This document shows positions 18,581-30,142 of a stretch of DNA of 64,000 bases, piece after piece (position 1 is the stretch's first letter; each line of letters opens with the position of its first letter). Source of the stretch: Delphinapterus leucas (Eukaryota; Chordata; Mammalia; Artiodactyla; Monodontidae); the NCBI RefSeq assembly GCF_002288925.2, contig NW_022097996.1, forward strand, positions 12,954,139 to 13,018,138, given 5' to 3'. The notes under the pieces were generated by a model. That model saw nothing but the letters and a program-made list of their open reading frames with translations. It had not been told where the DNA came from and made no database searches. The translations under genes were made by a program, and so were the position numbers.

Positions 18581-20539
18581 TGGACAATGAGAAAATCAGA
18601 GATGGCCTATTTGGGCTGAAAAAATGGGGGGGGCACTTTTCTTAATGTCCTGTATTATTTAAGATCTCTTGAGACCTTCTCAAACAATAGGTTTGAGAGC
18701 TGTACAGAGAGAACTCGTATAATGACTGAAATAGAATTTTTCTGGCAATCTGAAGGGATGGTGGATCACATCAAATTATGCTGGATTTAGCGGGGCAAAG
18801 GTGACATTTATTGCACACTGATGTTGTAGATTACAATTCATGTATCACACGTGTAAAGTGACCCAACTGTAGTCATTATGAGTGTTAACACAATGTCGGC
18901 GCCATCAGGGAACAGCTGATCTTCACCTTGTCAACTCTAGATGTCACTCTAAGATCGTGAGTTAGATGCATCAGGTCACTGCAGAGGCCCTGGCTTCTCT
19001 GCATTCTTTTTAGCTGACTCATGGTGCAGTTCTGTTTCAATCACAGCTATTTGAGGCAGGAACTGATGCAGAGCAAAATACCTGTTAACACAGCCATTCC
19101 AGACACCCCTAAGAGTAAGATCAGGAAGTTGAGAATTTTCATGGAGACACACGTATCTGAGCTATTGCCCTGACTCCCACCAGGGAAGGTCAGCAGAACA
19201 CAAAACAGTTAGGGCTTTAAGACCTGCAACAAGCTTTAACAGGGCAGGGCTTTTGTCCTGCAGACAAAAATTCTCCAAGAAAAAAATTCCTCTGAGAAAA
19301 AAACGTTCCTGTAATTATCACCGATGGTGTGATATATTTGCTTAACTTCATGGTAGGTTCATTCTGTGTTTTATCCTGATGGAAATGCAGATACATGATA
19401 ATGATGGAGATGAATAAAGATTCCTGAGATTCCTGGTTTCAGGGAATCAGTTCTTTGCCTCCGGTTCTATTTTCAGGCACTTGCCTCGGCAAAGGTTGCT
19501 TCCTGCCACAGTAGCAAAAGCAGACAGTTGGAGAGAGCATGAAAGGCCAAGTGTAGGAGGGAAAGGGGACTGCTCAGCTTCCTCCTTCCCTATGTTCTTC
19601 ACAGCATGTAAGTATTCTCAATATGGCAGGCAAAGGGTGCCTCTTCCTTATTCGCTGTGCGCCACGGTCGTTTCAAATCCTCTCTTCTACTTTCTTTTTT
19701 TTGCGCTGAATGTTTGGTTTGAGAAGAACTGCAGCAGACTGCAAAAAATTTTGTTCTTTTGATTCACAAATGGGATGTTTTGAAGTTAGCATTGTGAATG
19801 TGTTCAAACAGTTTGCAAATTAGGACCTCGATGATGGAATAGCTGAAAACAGTCTGGTAGCACCATTCTGCCTGGGATTTAGCTTAGAGTATAGAGCACA
19901 CTAGTGGCTATAGGACCAGACTGGACAACACTGGGGTGGACCTAGCGGAATGGGGAGCTGTGAAGGAAGGCAAGGAATTTCTGTGAATTCTGGAGCAATT
20001 CAAACCCCTACAGCTTCAGAGATCACTAACAACTTCCTACTAACTAGATTTGCTGGAAAGTCTTACTTCTGAGACTTGAAATCATCCATACCACGCAACT
20101 CTTTTACGTGAGCGAAACTACGTTATTCACCAGTCTTCACTACCATAACTTTCCTTGTCTCCTGTCCTCCTTAATGGAACCTCTATTCTGGAAACTCTTG
20201 CCCCATAAGATGAAAGTTGCAAATAACTTTACTGTAGGGATTTCGTGAAAAACCCATTTAAACGAACAGCAGACTGTTGGATTTTTCAATAGATAGCATC
20301 AAATCAGCATTAATTCTACAGGTCTCTTCAAAACCCTCACCTTTCAGTGTCCACCAATGCTAAAGTATTGTATCATGATTCCTACCTAGTCCTAACACGA
20401 CCCAGCATGGAAAGACCCACCTTAAATCAAATGCCAAATATCTTAGAGATTCTAACATGGCTCCACCCCCACTGAAATTAAGCAGTGTTTTTGCTCACAA
20501 ATGAACTCAGCTTTGACTCATCAACAGAGTGTTTTGGTG
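18581..20539. other. Unassigned sequence
   Basis: No gene recognised. An 8 G run lies near 18626. At 19047-19142 the minus strand has a 31-codon frame with a strongly hydrophobic segment (see findings). Parts of 20020-20300 may be diverged L2. Confidence 0.45.
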
Positions 20540-20590
20540 GTGTTCTCTTGATGCCAGTAATGACCTTGATCTCTCAAATGCATCTGCTTA
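20540..20590 (+). mobile_element. L2 fragment, left part
   Basis: TGATGCCAGTAATGACCTTG and CTCAAATGCATCTGCTTACT precede the SINE and, with 20830-20960, resemble sense L2 ORF2 sequence. Confidence 0.4.
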
Positions 20591-20604
20591 CTGATCATTT
20601 CTTT

Positions 20605-20815
20605 TCTTTTCTTTTTTTTTTTTTGCGGTACGCGGGCCTCTCACTGCTGTGGCCTCTCCCGTTGCGGAGCACAGGCTCCGGACGCGCAGGCTCAGCGGCC
20701 ATGGCTCACGGGCCCAGCCGCTCCGTGGCATGTGGGATCTTCCTGGACTGGGGCACAAACCCGCGCCCCCTGCATCGGCAGGCAGACTCTCAGCCACTGC
20801 GCCACCAGGGAAGCC
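20605..20815 (-). mobile_element. CHR-type SINE, compact form, TSD
   Basis: TTTTGCGGTACGCGGGCCTC through CGGCATCG-like core to CCACCAGGGAAGCC. CTGATCATTTCTTT at 20591-20604 and 20816-20829 is a perfect 14 bp duplication. The 224-codon plus-strand frame crossing this region is SINE plus flank, not a gene. Confidence 0.95.
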
Positions 20816-20829
20816 CTGATCATTTCTTT

Positions 20830-20960
20830 CATCCCAAACTCTCTCGGCTCTTGGGATCCCACACTCTCTCGGATTATTCCTACCTAGAAGGCATCTTGTT
20901 TTCAAGACTCCCCATGAATATCTCTACACAGATGACAATGAAATTACACTTTCAGCAAGA
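20830..20960 (+). mobile_element. L2 fragment, right part
   Basis: ATCCCAAACTCTCTCGGCTC, TTGGGATCCCACACTCTCTC and GGATTATTCCTACCTAGAAG follow the sense L2 ORF2 order seen in mammals. Strongly diverged. Confidence 0.5.
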
Positions 20961-21057
20961 TGTGCTTCTACTTTCTCCCTACAACAAAATGTTTCCTCCT
21001 GAATATTTCTTTGTCATCACAAATTCAACAGGTTCTCAACTCCCCTGCCTTCTTCCC

Positions 21058-21381
21058 CACTTCCCTGGTGGTGCAGTGGATAAGAATCCTCTTGGCAATG
21101 CAGGGGACACGGCTTTGAGCCGTGGTCCGGGAAGATCCCACATGCCACCGAGCAACTAAGCCTGTGTGCCACAACTACTGAGCCCACATGCCACAGCTAC
21201 TGAAGCCTGCATGCCTAGAGCCCATGCTCCGCAACAAGAGAAGCCACCGCAATGAGAAGCCCATGCACCACAACGAAGAGTAGCCCCTGCTCGCCGCAAC
21301 TAGAGAAAGCCCACACGCAGCAATGAAGACCCAATGCAGCCAAAAATAAATAAAATTAAATCTTTAAAAACAGACAAACAA
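21058..21381 (+). mobile_element. CHR-type SINE, long form
   Basis: ACTTCCCTGGTGGTGCAGTG, GGTCCGGGAAGATCCCACAT, repeated CCACAACTACTGAGCCC-type units, CGCAACTAGAGAAAGCCCAC and an AAAATAAATAAAATTAAATC tail. No clear flanking duplication. Older than the compact copies nearby. Confidence 0.9.
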
Positions 21382-21576
21382 AACAGTACTACGTGACCAT
21401 CGAATTTGAAAGCTTTTTATTATCTTTGATGCATTACTTTCCTTTATTGTCAATAAGCAGTCACCAACACTTGTTAATTTACTACCAAAATATTTGTATT
21501 GTTCCCCTTCTTTGTATTTCTGCTACTGTCCACCCAGTCTCAGCTTTTATTTTATTGTCTTTGTTTACCATCTTTT

Positions 21577-21700
21577 ACTTTTTCTTTTTTTGGCTGTGCC
21601 ACATGGCATGTGGGATCTTAGTTCCCTGACCAGGGATTGAACCCATGCCCCCTGCAGTGGAAGCTCAGAGTCCTAACCACTGGACAACCAGGGAATTCCC
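21577..21700 (-). mobile_element. CHR-type SINE, short form, perfect TSD
   Basis: TTTGGCTGTGCCACATGGCA, AGGGATTGAACCC (B box, antisense) and CCAGGGAATTCCC. TTACCATCTTTT at 21565-21576 and 21701-21712 is a perfect 12 bp duplication. It split a sequence that resembles part of the LTR at 26318. Confidence 0.93.
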
Positions 21701-21748
21701 TTACCATCTTTTTTCTGTTAAGCTCCTGTAACTACCCTCCCCCTTCCC

Positions 21749-21786
<38 letters not shown>

Positions 21787-21792
21787 AACACC
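21749..21792. repeat. CA microsatellite
   Basis: About 15 uninterrupted AC dinucleotides followed by GCACACAAACACC. Confidence 0.9.
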
Positions 21793-22000
21793 AATTTATT
21801 GTGTGCACGGCTTTGAGGTTTCATTGGAATTTATGAATCTTTTTCCCCAGAAAAATGTAACTGTGCATATATACACAAAATTTTGAGTATAATATCAGGA
21901 GGTTCACAGGACCCCTGAAAGCCAAATTATTATCCTAACTGTTGCCTCTGTGTCTAATATCATCCTTCTCGCTCTAATCAGGCAGCTCCTACATTAACCA

Positions 22001-25000
22001 TTTTTTCTTTAACATCTTTATTGGAATATAATTGTTTTACAATGGTGTGTTAGTTTCTGCTTTATAACAAAGTGAATCAGCTATACATATACATATGTTC
22101 CCATATCTCTTCCCTCTTGCGTCTCCCTCCCTCCCACCCTATCCCACCCCTCTAGGTGGTCACAAAGCACCGAGCTGATCTCCCTGTGCTATGTGGCTGC
22201 TTCCCACTAGCTATCTATTTTACATTTGGTAGTGTATATATGTCCATGCCAGTCTCTCACTTCGTCCCAGCTTCCCCTTCCCCCTCCCTGTGTTCTCAAG
22301 TCCATTCTCTACGTCTGCGTCTTTATTCCTGTCCTGTCCTTAGGTTGTTCAGAACCTTTTTTTTTTTTAGATTCCATATATATGTGTTAGCATACAGTAT
22401 TTGTTTTTATCTTTCTGACTTCACTCTGTATGACAGACCCTAGGTCCATCCACCTCACTACAAATAACTCAATTTTGTTTCTTTTTATGGCTGAGTAATA
22501 TTCCATTGTATATATGTGCCACATCTTCTTTATCCATTCATCCGATGATGGACACTTAGGTTGCTTCCATGTCCCAACTATTGTAAACAGAGCTACAGTG
22601 AACATTGTGGTACATGACTCATTTTGAATCACAGTGTTCTCAGGGTATATGCCCAGCAGTGGGATTGCTGGGTCATATGGTAGTTCTATTTTTGGTTTTT
22701 TAAGGAACTCCATACTGTTCTCCACAGTGGCTGTATCAGTTTCCATTCCCACCAACAGTGCAAGAGGGTTCCCTTTTCTCCACACCCTCTCCAGCATTTA
22801 TTGTTTGTAGATTTTTTGATGATGGCCATTCTGACTGATGTGAGGTGATACCTCACTGTAGTTTTGATTTGCATTTCTCTAATGATTAGTGATGTTGAGC
22901 ATCCTTTCATGTGTTTGTTGGCAATCTGTATATCTTCTTTGGAGAAATGTCTAATTAGGTCTTCTGCCCATTTTTGGATTGGGTTCTTTGTTCTTTTGAT
23001 ATTGAGCTGCAAGAGCTGCTTGTAAACTTTGGAGATTAATCCTTTGTCAGTTGCTTCATTTGCAAATATTTTCTCCCATTCTGAGGGTTTTCTTTTCATC
23101 TTGTTTATGGTTTCCTTTGCTGTGCAAAAGCTTTTAAGTTTCATTAGGTCCCATTTGTTTATTTTTGTTTTTATTTCCATTTCTCTAGGAGGTGGGTCAA
23201 AAGAATCTTGCTGTGATTTATGTCATGGAGTGTTCTGCCTATGTTTTCTTCTAAGAGTTTGATAGTGTCTGGCCTTTCATTTAGGTCTTTAATCCATTTT
23301 GAGTTTATTTTTGTGTATGGGGTTAGGGAGTGATCTAATTTCATTCTTTTACATGTAGCTGTCCAGTTTTCCCATCACCACTTATTGCAGAGGCTGTCTT
23401 CTCTCCACTGTATATTCTTGCCTCCTTGATCAAAAATAAGGTATATGTATGTGGGTTTATCTCTGGGCTTTCTATCCTGTTCCATTGATCCATATTTCTG
23501 TTTTTGTGCCCGTACCATACTTTCTTGATTATTGTAACTTTGTAGTATAGTCTAAAGTCCGGGAGCCTGATTCCTCCAGCTCCATTTTTCTTTCTCAAGA
23601 TTGCTTTGGCTATTCGGGGTCTTTTGTGTTTCCATACAAATTGTGAAATTTTTGGTTCTAGTTCTGTGAAAAATGCCCATTGGTAGTTTGATAGGGATTG
23701 CATTGAATCTGTAGATTGCTTTGGGTAGTATAGTCATTTTCACAATGTTGATTCTTCCAGTACAAGAACATGGTATATCTCTCCCACTGTTTGTATCATC
23801 TTTAATTTCTTTCATCAGTGTCTTATAGTTTTCTGCTTACAGGTCTTTTGACTCCTTAGGTAGTTTTATTCCTAGATATTTTATTCTTTTTGTTGCAATG
23901 GTAAATGGGAGTGTTTTCTTGATTTCTCTCTCAGATTTGTCATCATTAGTGTACAGGAATGCAGGAGATTTCTGTGCATTAATTTGTAACCTGCTACTTT
24001 ACCAAATTCATTGATTAGCTCTAGTAGTTTTCTGGTAGCATCTTTAGGATTCTCTATGTATAGTATCATGTCATCTGCAAACAGTGACAGCTTTACTTCT
24101 TTTCCTATTTGGATTCATTTTATTTCTTTTTCTTCTCTGATGGCTGTGACTAAAACTTTGAAAACTATGTTGAACAATAGTGGTGAAAGTGGACAACCTG
24201 TCTTGTTCCTGATCTTAGAGGAAATGGTTTCAGTTTTTCACCATTGAGAACGATGTTGGCTGTGGGTTTGTCATATACGGCCTTTATTATGTTGAGGTAA
24301 GTTCCCTCTATGCCTGCTTTCTGGAGGATGTTTATCATCCATAAATGGGTGTTGAATTTTGTCAAAAGCTTTTTCTGCATCTATTGAGACGATCATATGG
24401 TTTTTCTCCTTCAATTTGTTAATATGGTTTATTACATTGAATGATTTTCGTATATTGAAGAATCCTTGCATTCCTGGGATAAACCCCACTTCATCATGGT
24501 GTATGATCCTTTAAATGTGCCGTTGGATTCTGTTTGCTAGTATTTTCTTGAGGATTTTTGCATCTATGTTCATCAGTGATATTGGCCTGTAGTTTTCTTT
24601 CTTTGTGACATCTTTGTCTGGCTTTGGTATCAGGGTGATGGTGGCCTCGTAGCATGAGTTTGGGAGTGTTTCTCCCTCTGCTATATTTTGGAAGAGTTTG
24701 TGGAGGATACGTGTTAGCTCTTCTCTAAATGTTTGATAGAATTCGCCTGTGAAGCCATCTGGTCCTGGGCTTTTGTTTGTTGGAAGATTTTAAGTCACAG
24801 TCTCAATTTCAGTGCTTGTGATTGGTCTGTTTATATTTTCTGTTTCTTCCTGGTTCAGTCTTGGAAGGTTGTGCTTTTCTAAGAATGTGTCCATTTCTTC
24901 CAGGTTGTCCATTTTATTGACATATAGTTGCTTGTAGTAATCTCTTGTGATCCCTTGTATTTCTACAGTGTCAGTTGTTACTTCTCCTTTTTCATTTCTA

Positions 25001-25608
25001 ATTCTATTGATTTGAGCCTTCTCCCTTTTTTTTTTGATGAGTCTGACTAATGGTTTATCAATTTTGTTTATCTTCTCAAAGAACCAGCTTTTAGTTTTAT
25101 TGATCTTTGCTATTGTTTTCTTCATTTCTTTTTCATTTATTTCTGATCTGATCTTTATGATTTCTTTCCTTATGCTAACTTTGGGGTTTATTTTGTTCTT
25201 CTTTCTCTAATTGCTTTAGGTGTAAGGTTAGGTTGTTTATTTGAGATGTTTCTTGTTTCTTGAGGTAGGATTGTATTGCTATAAACTTCGCTGTTAGAAC
25301 TGCTTTTGCTGCATCCATAGGTTTTGTTTTCATTTTCATTTGTTTCTAGGTACTTTTTAATTTCATCTTTGATTTCTTTAGTGATCTCTTGGTTAGTTAG
25401 TAGTGTATTGCTTAGCCTCCACGTATTTGTATTTTTTCAGATTTTTTTCCTGTAATCGATATCTGGTCTCATAGCGTTGTGGTCAGAAAAGATACTTGAT
25501 ATAATTTCAATATTCTTAAAATTACCAAGGCTTGATTTGTGACCCAAGATATGATCTATCCTGAAGAATGTTCCATGAGCACTTGAGAAGAAAGTGTATT
25601 CTGTTGTC
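22001..25608 (-). mobile_element. 5'-truncated L1, 3.6 kb
   Basis: The 3' UTR lies at 22001-22380 (plus strand CTTTAACATCTTTATTGGAA at the left) and ORF2 runs from about 22390 to the right end. The element stops inside ORF2, with no ORF1 or 5' UTR. ACATTAACC at 21991-21999 and 25609-25617 is the apparent target duplication. Same strand and same type as the L1 at 5969-10863. Confidence 0.93.
22387..25600 (-). pseudogene. L1 ORF2 remnant (reverse transcriptase to C-terminus)
   Basis: In order from the right: [20 protein letters not shown] and [20 protein letters not shown] at 24790-25125, [15 protein letters not shown] and [17 protein letters not shown] at 24271-24489, a FADD catalytic motif near 24070, [20 protein letters not shown] near 23620, and the C-terminal [17 protein letters not shown] near 22660. 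Frames break near 24270, 24070-23880, 23815-23552 and 23180-22690, so no intact product is possible. ORF2p would act as the endonuclease and reverse transcriptase of L1; the endonuclease part lies beyond the truncation. Confidence 0.9.
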
Positions 25609-25639
25609 ACATTAACCTTTAAATAATGTCACTTCCTAT

Positions 25640-25990
25640 AAATGACTGTTGTTAAATGACAGAAATTCAATTGAGTAAATTTTAAAGATCTAGTTGGCCT
25701 TATTAAATTATTCATGAGTCGTGCAGCATCGCGTCTAGCAAGTGGCGGGGAGCTCCCAGGAGCTATACAAAATGGAAGGTTTTATAGGCAGAGAGTGGAT
25801 TACCTCACCTTCCTTTGGGGAATGTGACCGATGACCTCATTGGTGCTGATGAGAAAATTCCACTGACTGGTTAAAACTGCATTTCCGGGGGAAATTGAAA
25901 GTGCAGCTAGATTAGGGATTAAGTTTCGGTTTGGTGATGTGGGTTTAGTCAAGTGACTCCATTTTGGACCTGTTGTCTCTTTTTTAACAC
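25640..25990 (-). mobile_element. Probable ERV LTR fragment
   Basis: AGAAATTCAATTGAGTAAAT, TTAAAGATCTAGTTGGCCTT, ATTATTCATGAGTCGTGCAG and ATACAAAATGGAAGGTTTTA are typical of an antisense class I-like LTR. It ends near AAGTGACTCCATTTTGGACC. Boundaries and family not resolved. Confidence 0.55.
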
Positions 25991-26129
25991 TGGTAATGGT
26001 TTCTTATAAATTCAGAATAAAATCTGAGGCTCAGGTGGGTATTCCAAATGTTTTTCTCAATCCTGTCAATGGGACTCAAACTACCCTTTCAGTTTTACAC
26101 TCTTAAATACAGAAGTAAAATAAACCAAA

Positions 26130-26215
26130 CAAAATTAATGGGCACACATTAATTGAGCACTTATTATATACAAGGGAACTCTGTACTGTGTACACTGCTG
26201 TCAGCAACTCTCTTG
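26130..26215 (-). mobile_element. MIR fragment
   Basis: TTAATTGAGCACTTATTATA and CAAGGGAACTCTGTACTGTG match diverged antisense MIR. Confidence 0.5.
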
Positions 26216-26284
26216 CTTAAGCCCCCCACCCTTGCTCTGGCACATCTGTCTCATGGTTGTCTGCAGGACACAAAGGAACTGTGT

Positions 26285-26317
26285 GGGCTATGGAATTAGG
26301 CAGACTTGGGTTTGGAG
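26285..26317 (+). mobile_element. MIR fragment, left part
   Basis: GGGCTATGGAATTAGGCAGA, CTTGGGTTTGGAG is the 5' tRNA-like part of MIR in sense orientation, broken by an LTR. It continues at 26881. Confidence 0.6.
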
Positions 26318-26880
26318 TGAAGAGTAACAGAATATAACACCCCAAAATATGTCTCTTAGGATAAGGATGATTTTGAGCTGATTATTCTGAGAGACATCAG
26401 ACATAAGAGAAGCTCTGAAAACAGAATAGAAGTTACTCATTTGTAAGGGAAATGTACATTTATAAACAGAATCTCCATTTGCAAGGGAATTTCCCTCCCT
26501 GTACCAGGAAGAGAAGGATGGCTAGACCACAAGACAATCTTACAATGGAGATGGCAGACTTAAATCAACATAACAAACCTTACCCTTGTTTACCATCTTT
26601 TTCTGCTAAGCTCCCATAACTGGCCCCTCTGCCCGCCCAACACACACTCATACACACACACACACACACCCCTTTTCTTTTGTCTTTAGTTGAAGATGGT
26701 ATTTAAGCCAGAGTTCTAAGCCACCTCTTTGAGTTACTCATTTACGCTGGGTATCTCTCATGTATATCTGAGGTATACATATTAATAAACTTCTGTTTGT
26801 TTTTCTCTTGTTAATCTGTCTTTTATTATAAGGGTCTCAGCCAAGAAACTTAGAGAGACAATTATTTTTTCTCCCCTACA
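26318..26880 (+). mobile_element. Solo ERV LTR inserted in a MIR
   Basis: About 563 bp beginning TGAAGAGTAACAG and ending CTCCCCTACA (TG and CA termini). It has a polyadenylation signal AATAAA at 26784-26789, followed by TTCTGTTTGTTTTTCTC and AAGGGTCTCAGCCAAG, an order seen in class I ERV LTRs. No internal proviral region adjoins it. Flanking duplication is not recognisable. Confidence 0.65.
26640..26670. repeat. CA microsatellite within the LTR
   Basis: ACACACTCATACACACACAC tract of about 30 bp. The LTR-like sequence at 21.7 kb has a CA tract at the same relative place. Confidence 0.75.
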
Positions 26881-27050
26881 GAAACACCAATCCGTATTCT
26901 GTCAATCTGACCTCTGAGTCTCACTTTTTCTCCTGGGAAATGGAGATAATAGTAACTATTCACAGGCTTGAGACGAAAATTACATAGGACAACCCAAAGT
27001 GCCTAGAAGAAAGCCTGGCATCTAGGAGCTACTCTACATGCCCTAGCTTT
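26881..27050 (+). mobile_element. MIR fragment, right part
   Basis: TCTGACCTCTGAGTCTCACT, TTCTCCTGGGAAATGGAGAT, AATAGTAACTATTCACAGGC and AGCCTGGCATCTAGGAGCTA are the sense continuation of the MIR that stops at 26317. Confidence 0.7.
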
Positions 27051-29264
27051 TTTCCAAGCTCAATATATTGATATAATCTGAATGCTTTCTGATCTCACAA
27101 ATAATTGCTATAGTTTTCCACCAGGTGAACCCCTCAGTAGAGGATTCTTCTCTTACAATTGGCCTGCACAAATCAGAAAATTGCTGAATGACTAAAAGAT
27201 CACTTAGTATCTATGAGCTTATCAGTGAACCCATTATTGAGCCATCTGCCAGGGTGAGGGGTGAGCAGTGAACCCATGAATGAGCTTCCCACCCTTTCAA
27301 CCAGTGACCTCTTCCAAGTTTGAGTGCAGAGTAACCTTGGATCATTTGACAGAAGGGTTTAGGGCAAAGCCTATGAGCTCAGAAAGGACTGGCTGAAAAT
27401 CTTAACATGTAACCGGGAGTAGCCTCATTACTTAGAGCAGATTTCTCAGTGATAAAAGCATGTTGATGTATTTATTCATACTTGCTGATTTAATTAATGG
27501 GGTGGAGTTTTATTTTCCCCATCAGTAGAGGATGAGTCATGAGTAATGAGAAAATTATGTATTTTAATTTATATTTTTTTACCTATGAGTTTGTAACTCA
27601 TGAAAACGAAACACAGCTTTAATAAACCCTAAAACTGTGTTAAGTGCTATACTACACACTTGGGGGAGACTTGTGGAGGGACGCAGAAAGGGGTGTTTTA
27701 GGAAAAATAAAAATAGTGGTCATTGACCTAAACTGACTTATAATCTTACCGGGGAGACAGAATTTATTTCTGAACTAATTAGACCACAATTATATTCTAA
27801 ACCAAAGAGTCTTAGAACCAACTTTCAATATAATTGGTTTCCTATTATTTTATGGAATTGAGAGCATTATTATGAGATGGGGTTCATAGGCTTCACCAGA
27901 CTGTCCCCCACCCCTGCCCAAGGAAAAGAGAGAGAAAAAAAAGGTTAGTATTGGGTCATGACTTAAGTGTTCATTCTAATATGGGTTCAGGTGGGTTGAT
28001 CTTTTGGGGAATGCTCACCCTCCCCTCCTTTCGAATCTAGAACCTAAAGATATTGAAGTCAGTTTCCCTGGGTCTACTAGGCTGAGACTGAAACATAGCA
28101 GAGCTTCCTTCCAGAAATAGCAACATTTAGTGGACAACACTGCTCCCTCTTTCTCCTCCCGAACCTGAATGCAGTTGATTCAATCTTAGCCCCTTTCGGC
28201 TTTGAGTGCAAAGCTGCCATGAAGGATGTACTGCCATTGCAGCAGCAGCTTGAGCTGTGCCCTCCCAGGCTGAGCGAGATGAAACAGTTGCTCAGAGGTA
28301 GCAGCTGAGACTGGAGACCATTCTCTACTCCCTGCAGGGAGGAAACAAGAAAGGAAAGAATGGGAAAATGATTCTGGCAACAGCCAAGGATTCCTGAGTT
28401 TGAAGGTCGGCCTACCACTTCTAGCTGTCTCTAATCACTGCAGAATTGGTAGCAGACATCCTCCTGTCAGCAGGAGAATGCATTTTCTTTTCCATCACAA
28501 CCTTCAGATAACCTGGTTTGTGCTCTACAATAGTGCCATCTTGTCCAGTGACAAATAGATTGCAGTTGTCATTTACCTGAGCTGCATTTTAAAATGAAAT
28601 TCAAGGGACTGTAGGCAGAAGCCCCTCCCATCTTCCCAGAGAGAGGCTGCGGTGAATGCTGCGTGTCCTGCGTTTGTGTCTCCCTTCCTGGGTAGTTTTG
28701 CATCTTTAGCTCGGGACTGTGCTCCTGTCCATGGGCAGAGGTGTCTCTTTTGGCCAGGATAAAGTAAGTGGTGTTTGGGACTAGGATACCTGAAGGCTGA
28801 GGGGAGAGGCAGTACGTGGGCTGCTCTGGCTGCTAACCATCAAGCACACTTAACCCCTGAGATGTCTCACAATATTCAAAAAGTGTTCCCACATGCTGTG
28901 ACATCCTGAGTATCACTGTGTCTTGAGGGCTGGTGAAGTCCAAGTCCCCCTCTAACTCACATCTAAAGGGTTCAACATCCCAAAGTCAGAGCTGGGGTCA
29001 ACCCTACCCACGTTCAGAGGGTGATATTAGCCAGACTGTGGTAAACACTTTCTTCCCCCAGCTTAAGTAAGTGCATCTGGTCAGTGTGGGGAATTCATAT
29101 TCATGTACCTTGCACAGGTGCGTTGCCTTTTTTTTTGAGCTTTAATGTGCCAGCTGCTTCTAAACTCTTGTTGAGTGAGTACTACATGTTGAGTCTGACC
29201 ATTGTACGAAAGCGAGAATCTCCTAATCCCAACGCCTTTCCCCACTTGCCTCCTAATCTTTAGT
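27051..29264. other. Unassigned sequence, no gene seen
   Basis: AT-rich with a perfect AP-1 core TGAGTCA at 27534-27540. Around 27640-27760 a diverged L2 is possible. The frame at 28077-28418 (minus, 113 codons) shows no known domain and no splice-site context that I can defend. Confidence 0.45.
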
Positions 29265-29460
29265 TCAGATCCCAGCTCTTTCATTCATTAGCTGGTTAAC
29301 TTGTTGCATTACTTAACTGCTCTGAATCTTCATTTTCTCCATGTAAAAACAAGGACAACAGTCCCTCTTATCAGCGTTTTGGGATGTGAAAGGAAAAGAT
29401 GTATCTGAAAACACCCACCAGCATCCAGTATCTAGAAGACACTCAGATGTTAGTCCTTTT
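29265..29460 (+). mobile_element. MIR
   Basis: TTCAGATCCCAGCTCTTTCA, TTAGCTGGTTAACTTGTTGC, ATTACTTAACTGCTCTGAAT, TTCATTTTCTCCATGTAAAA and CATCCAGTATCTAGAAGACA follow MIR from its tRNA-like part to its 3' end. Confidence 0.7.
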
Positions 29461-29935
29461 CGTACCTACAAGTCTAAAGCTACATCATAAATCCATGATA
29501 ATTTGGGAGAGATGGAAAAGAAAATTATTGCACCAGACCATATTCCTGATTCAGGAGACACTATAAAACACACAAACACACACACACACACCTTAGTTCC
29601 AAAGACAGTAAACTGGAGAAATTTGACTTTTGGTATCTGTTACTTTTACTGTCACAAGTTAATTATATTTAGTGTGAATAAAGTTTTACGATATGTGTTA
29701 TAATAACCCTTATTGCTCCTGTGAAGTTGTAGATAATCAGATGTATGGTAGTCTAAACTGTCTCCAAGTTAAAATAGACCATGCCTTTGGTAAGCTGTTC
29801 AACTTGTGTGTCTATGTAACATTGTACCCAGCAGGATCTCAATATCTTTGCCTCCTTTTTGGTACATTTCTCTCAAGATGTAATTGGTAGTAACCTAATA
29901 CACAGCAGCTGACATGAATCCACCTCTATTTTCTT
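29461..29935. other. Unassigned sequence with a CA tract
   Basis: An interrupted CA tract lies at about 29567-29592. No gene or named repeat otherwise. Confidence 0.45.
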
Positions 29936-30126
29936 CTTATTTACTTATTTATTTTTTTAGGCTGCGCTCGTCTTAGTTGCGGCATGTGGGATCTTTTTTT
30001 AGTTGTGGCGTGCTTACCCTTAGTTGTGGCATGCATGCGGGATCTAGTTCCCCAACCAGGGATCGAACCCAGGCCCCCTGCATTGGGAGCAAGGAGTCTT
30101 ACCCACTGGACCACCAGGGAAGTCCC
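29936..30126 (-). mobile_element. CHR-type SINE, diverged
   Basis: TTATTTACTTATTTATTTTT tail, GGCTGCGCTCGTCTTAGTTG, CAGGGATCGAACCC (B box, antisense, 30057-30070) and CCACCAGGGAAGTCCC. The flanks CCACCTCTATTTTCTT (29920-29935) and CCACCTATAGTTTCTT (30127-30142) are a decayed duplication, so this is an older copy. Confidence 0.88.
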
Positions 30127-30142
30127 CCACCTATAGTTTCTT

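Noticed and set aside
17104..19300. A full endogenous retrovirus with two LTRs
   Set aside because: The two LTR-like pieces differ, the one at 18047 is solo within a MIR, and no collinear gag or pol sequence was seen between or beside them.
20485..21159. 224-codon plus-strand frame
   Set aside because: It runs through a CHR SINE and L2-like sequence; no protein domain.
22686..23180. 164-codon minus-strand frame
   Set aside because: C-terminal L1 ORF2 remnant in the L1 at 22-25.6 kb.
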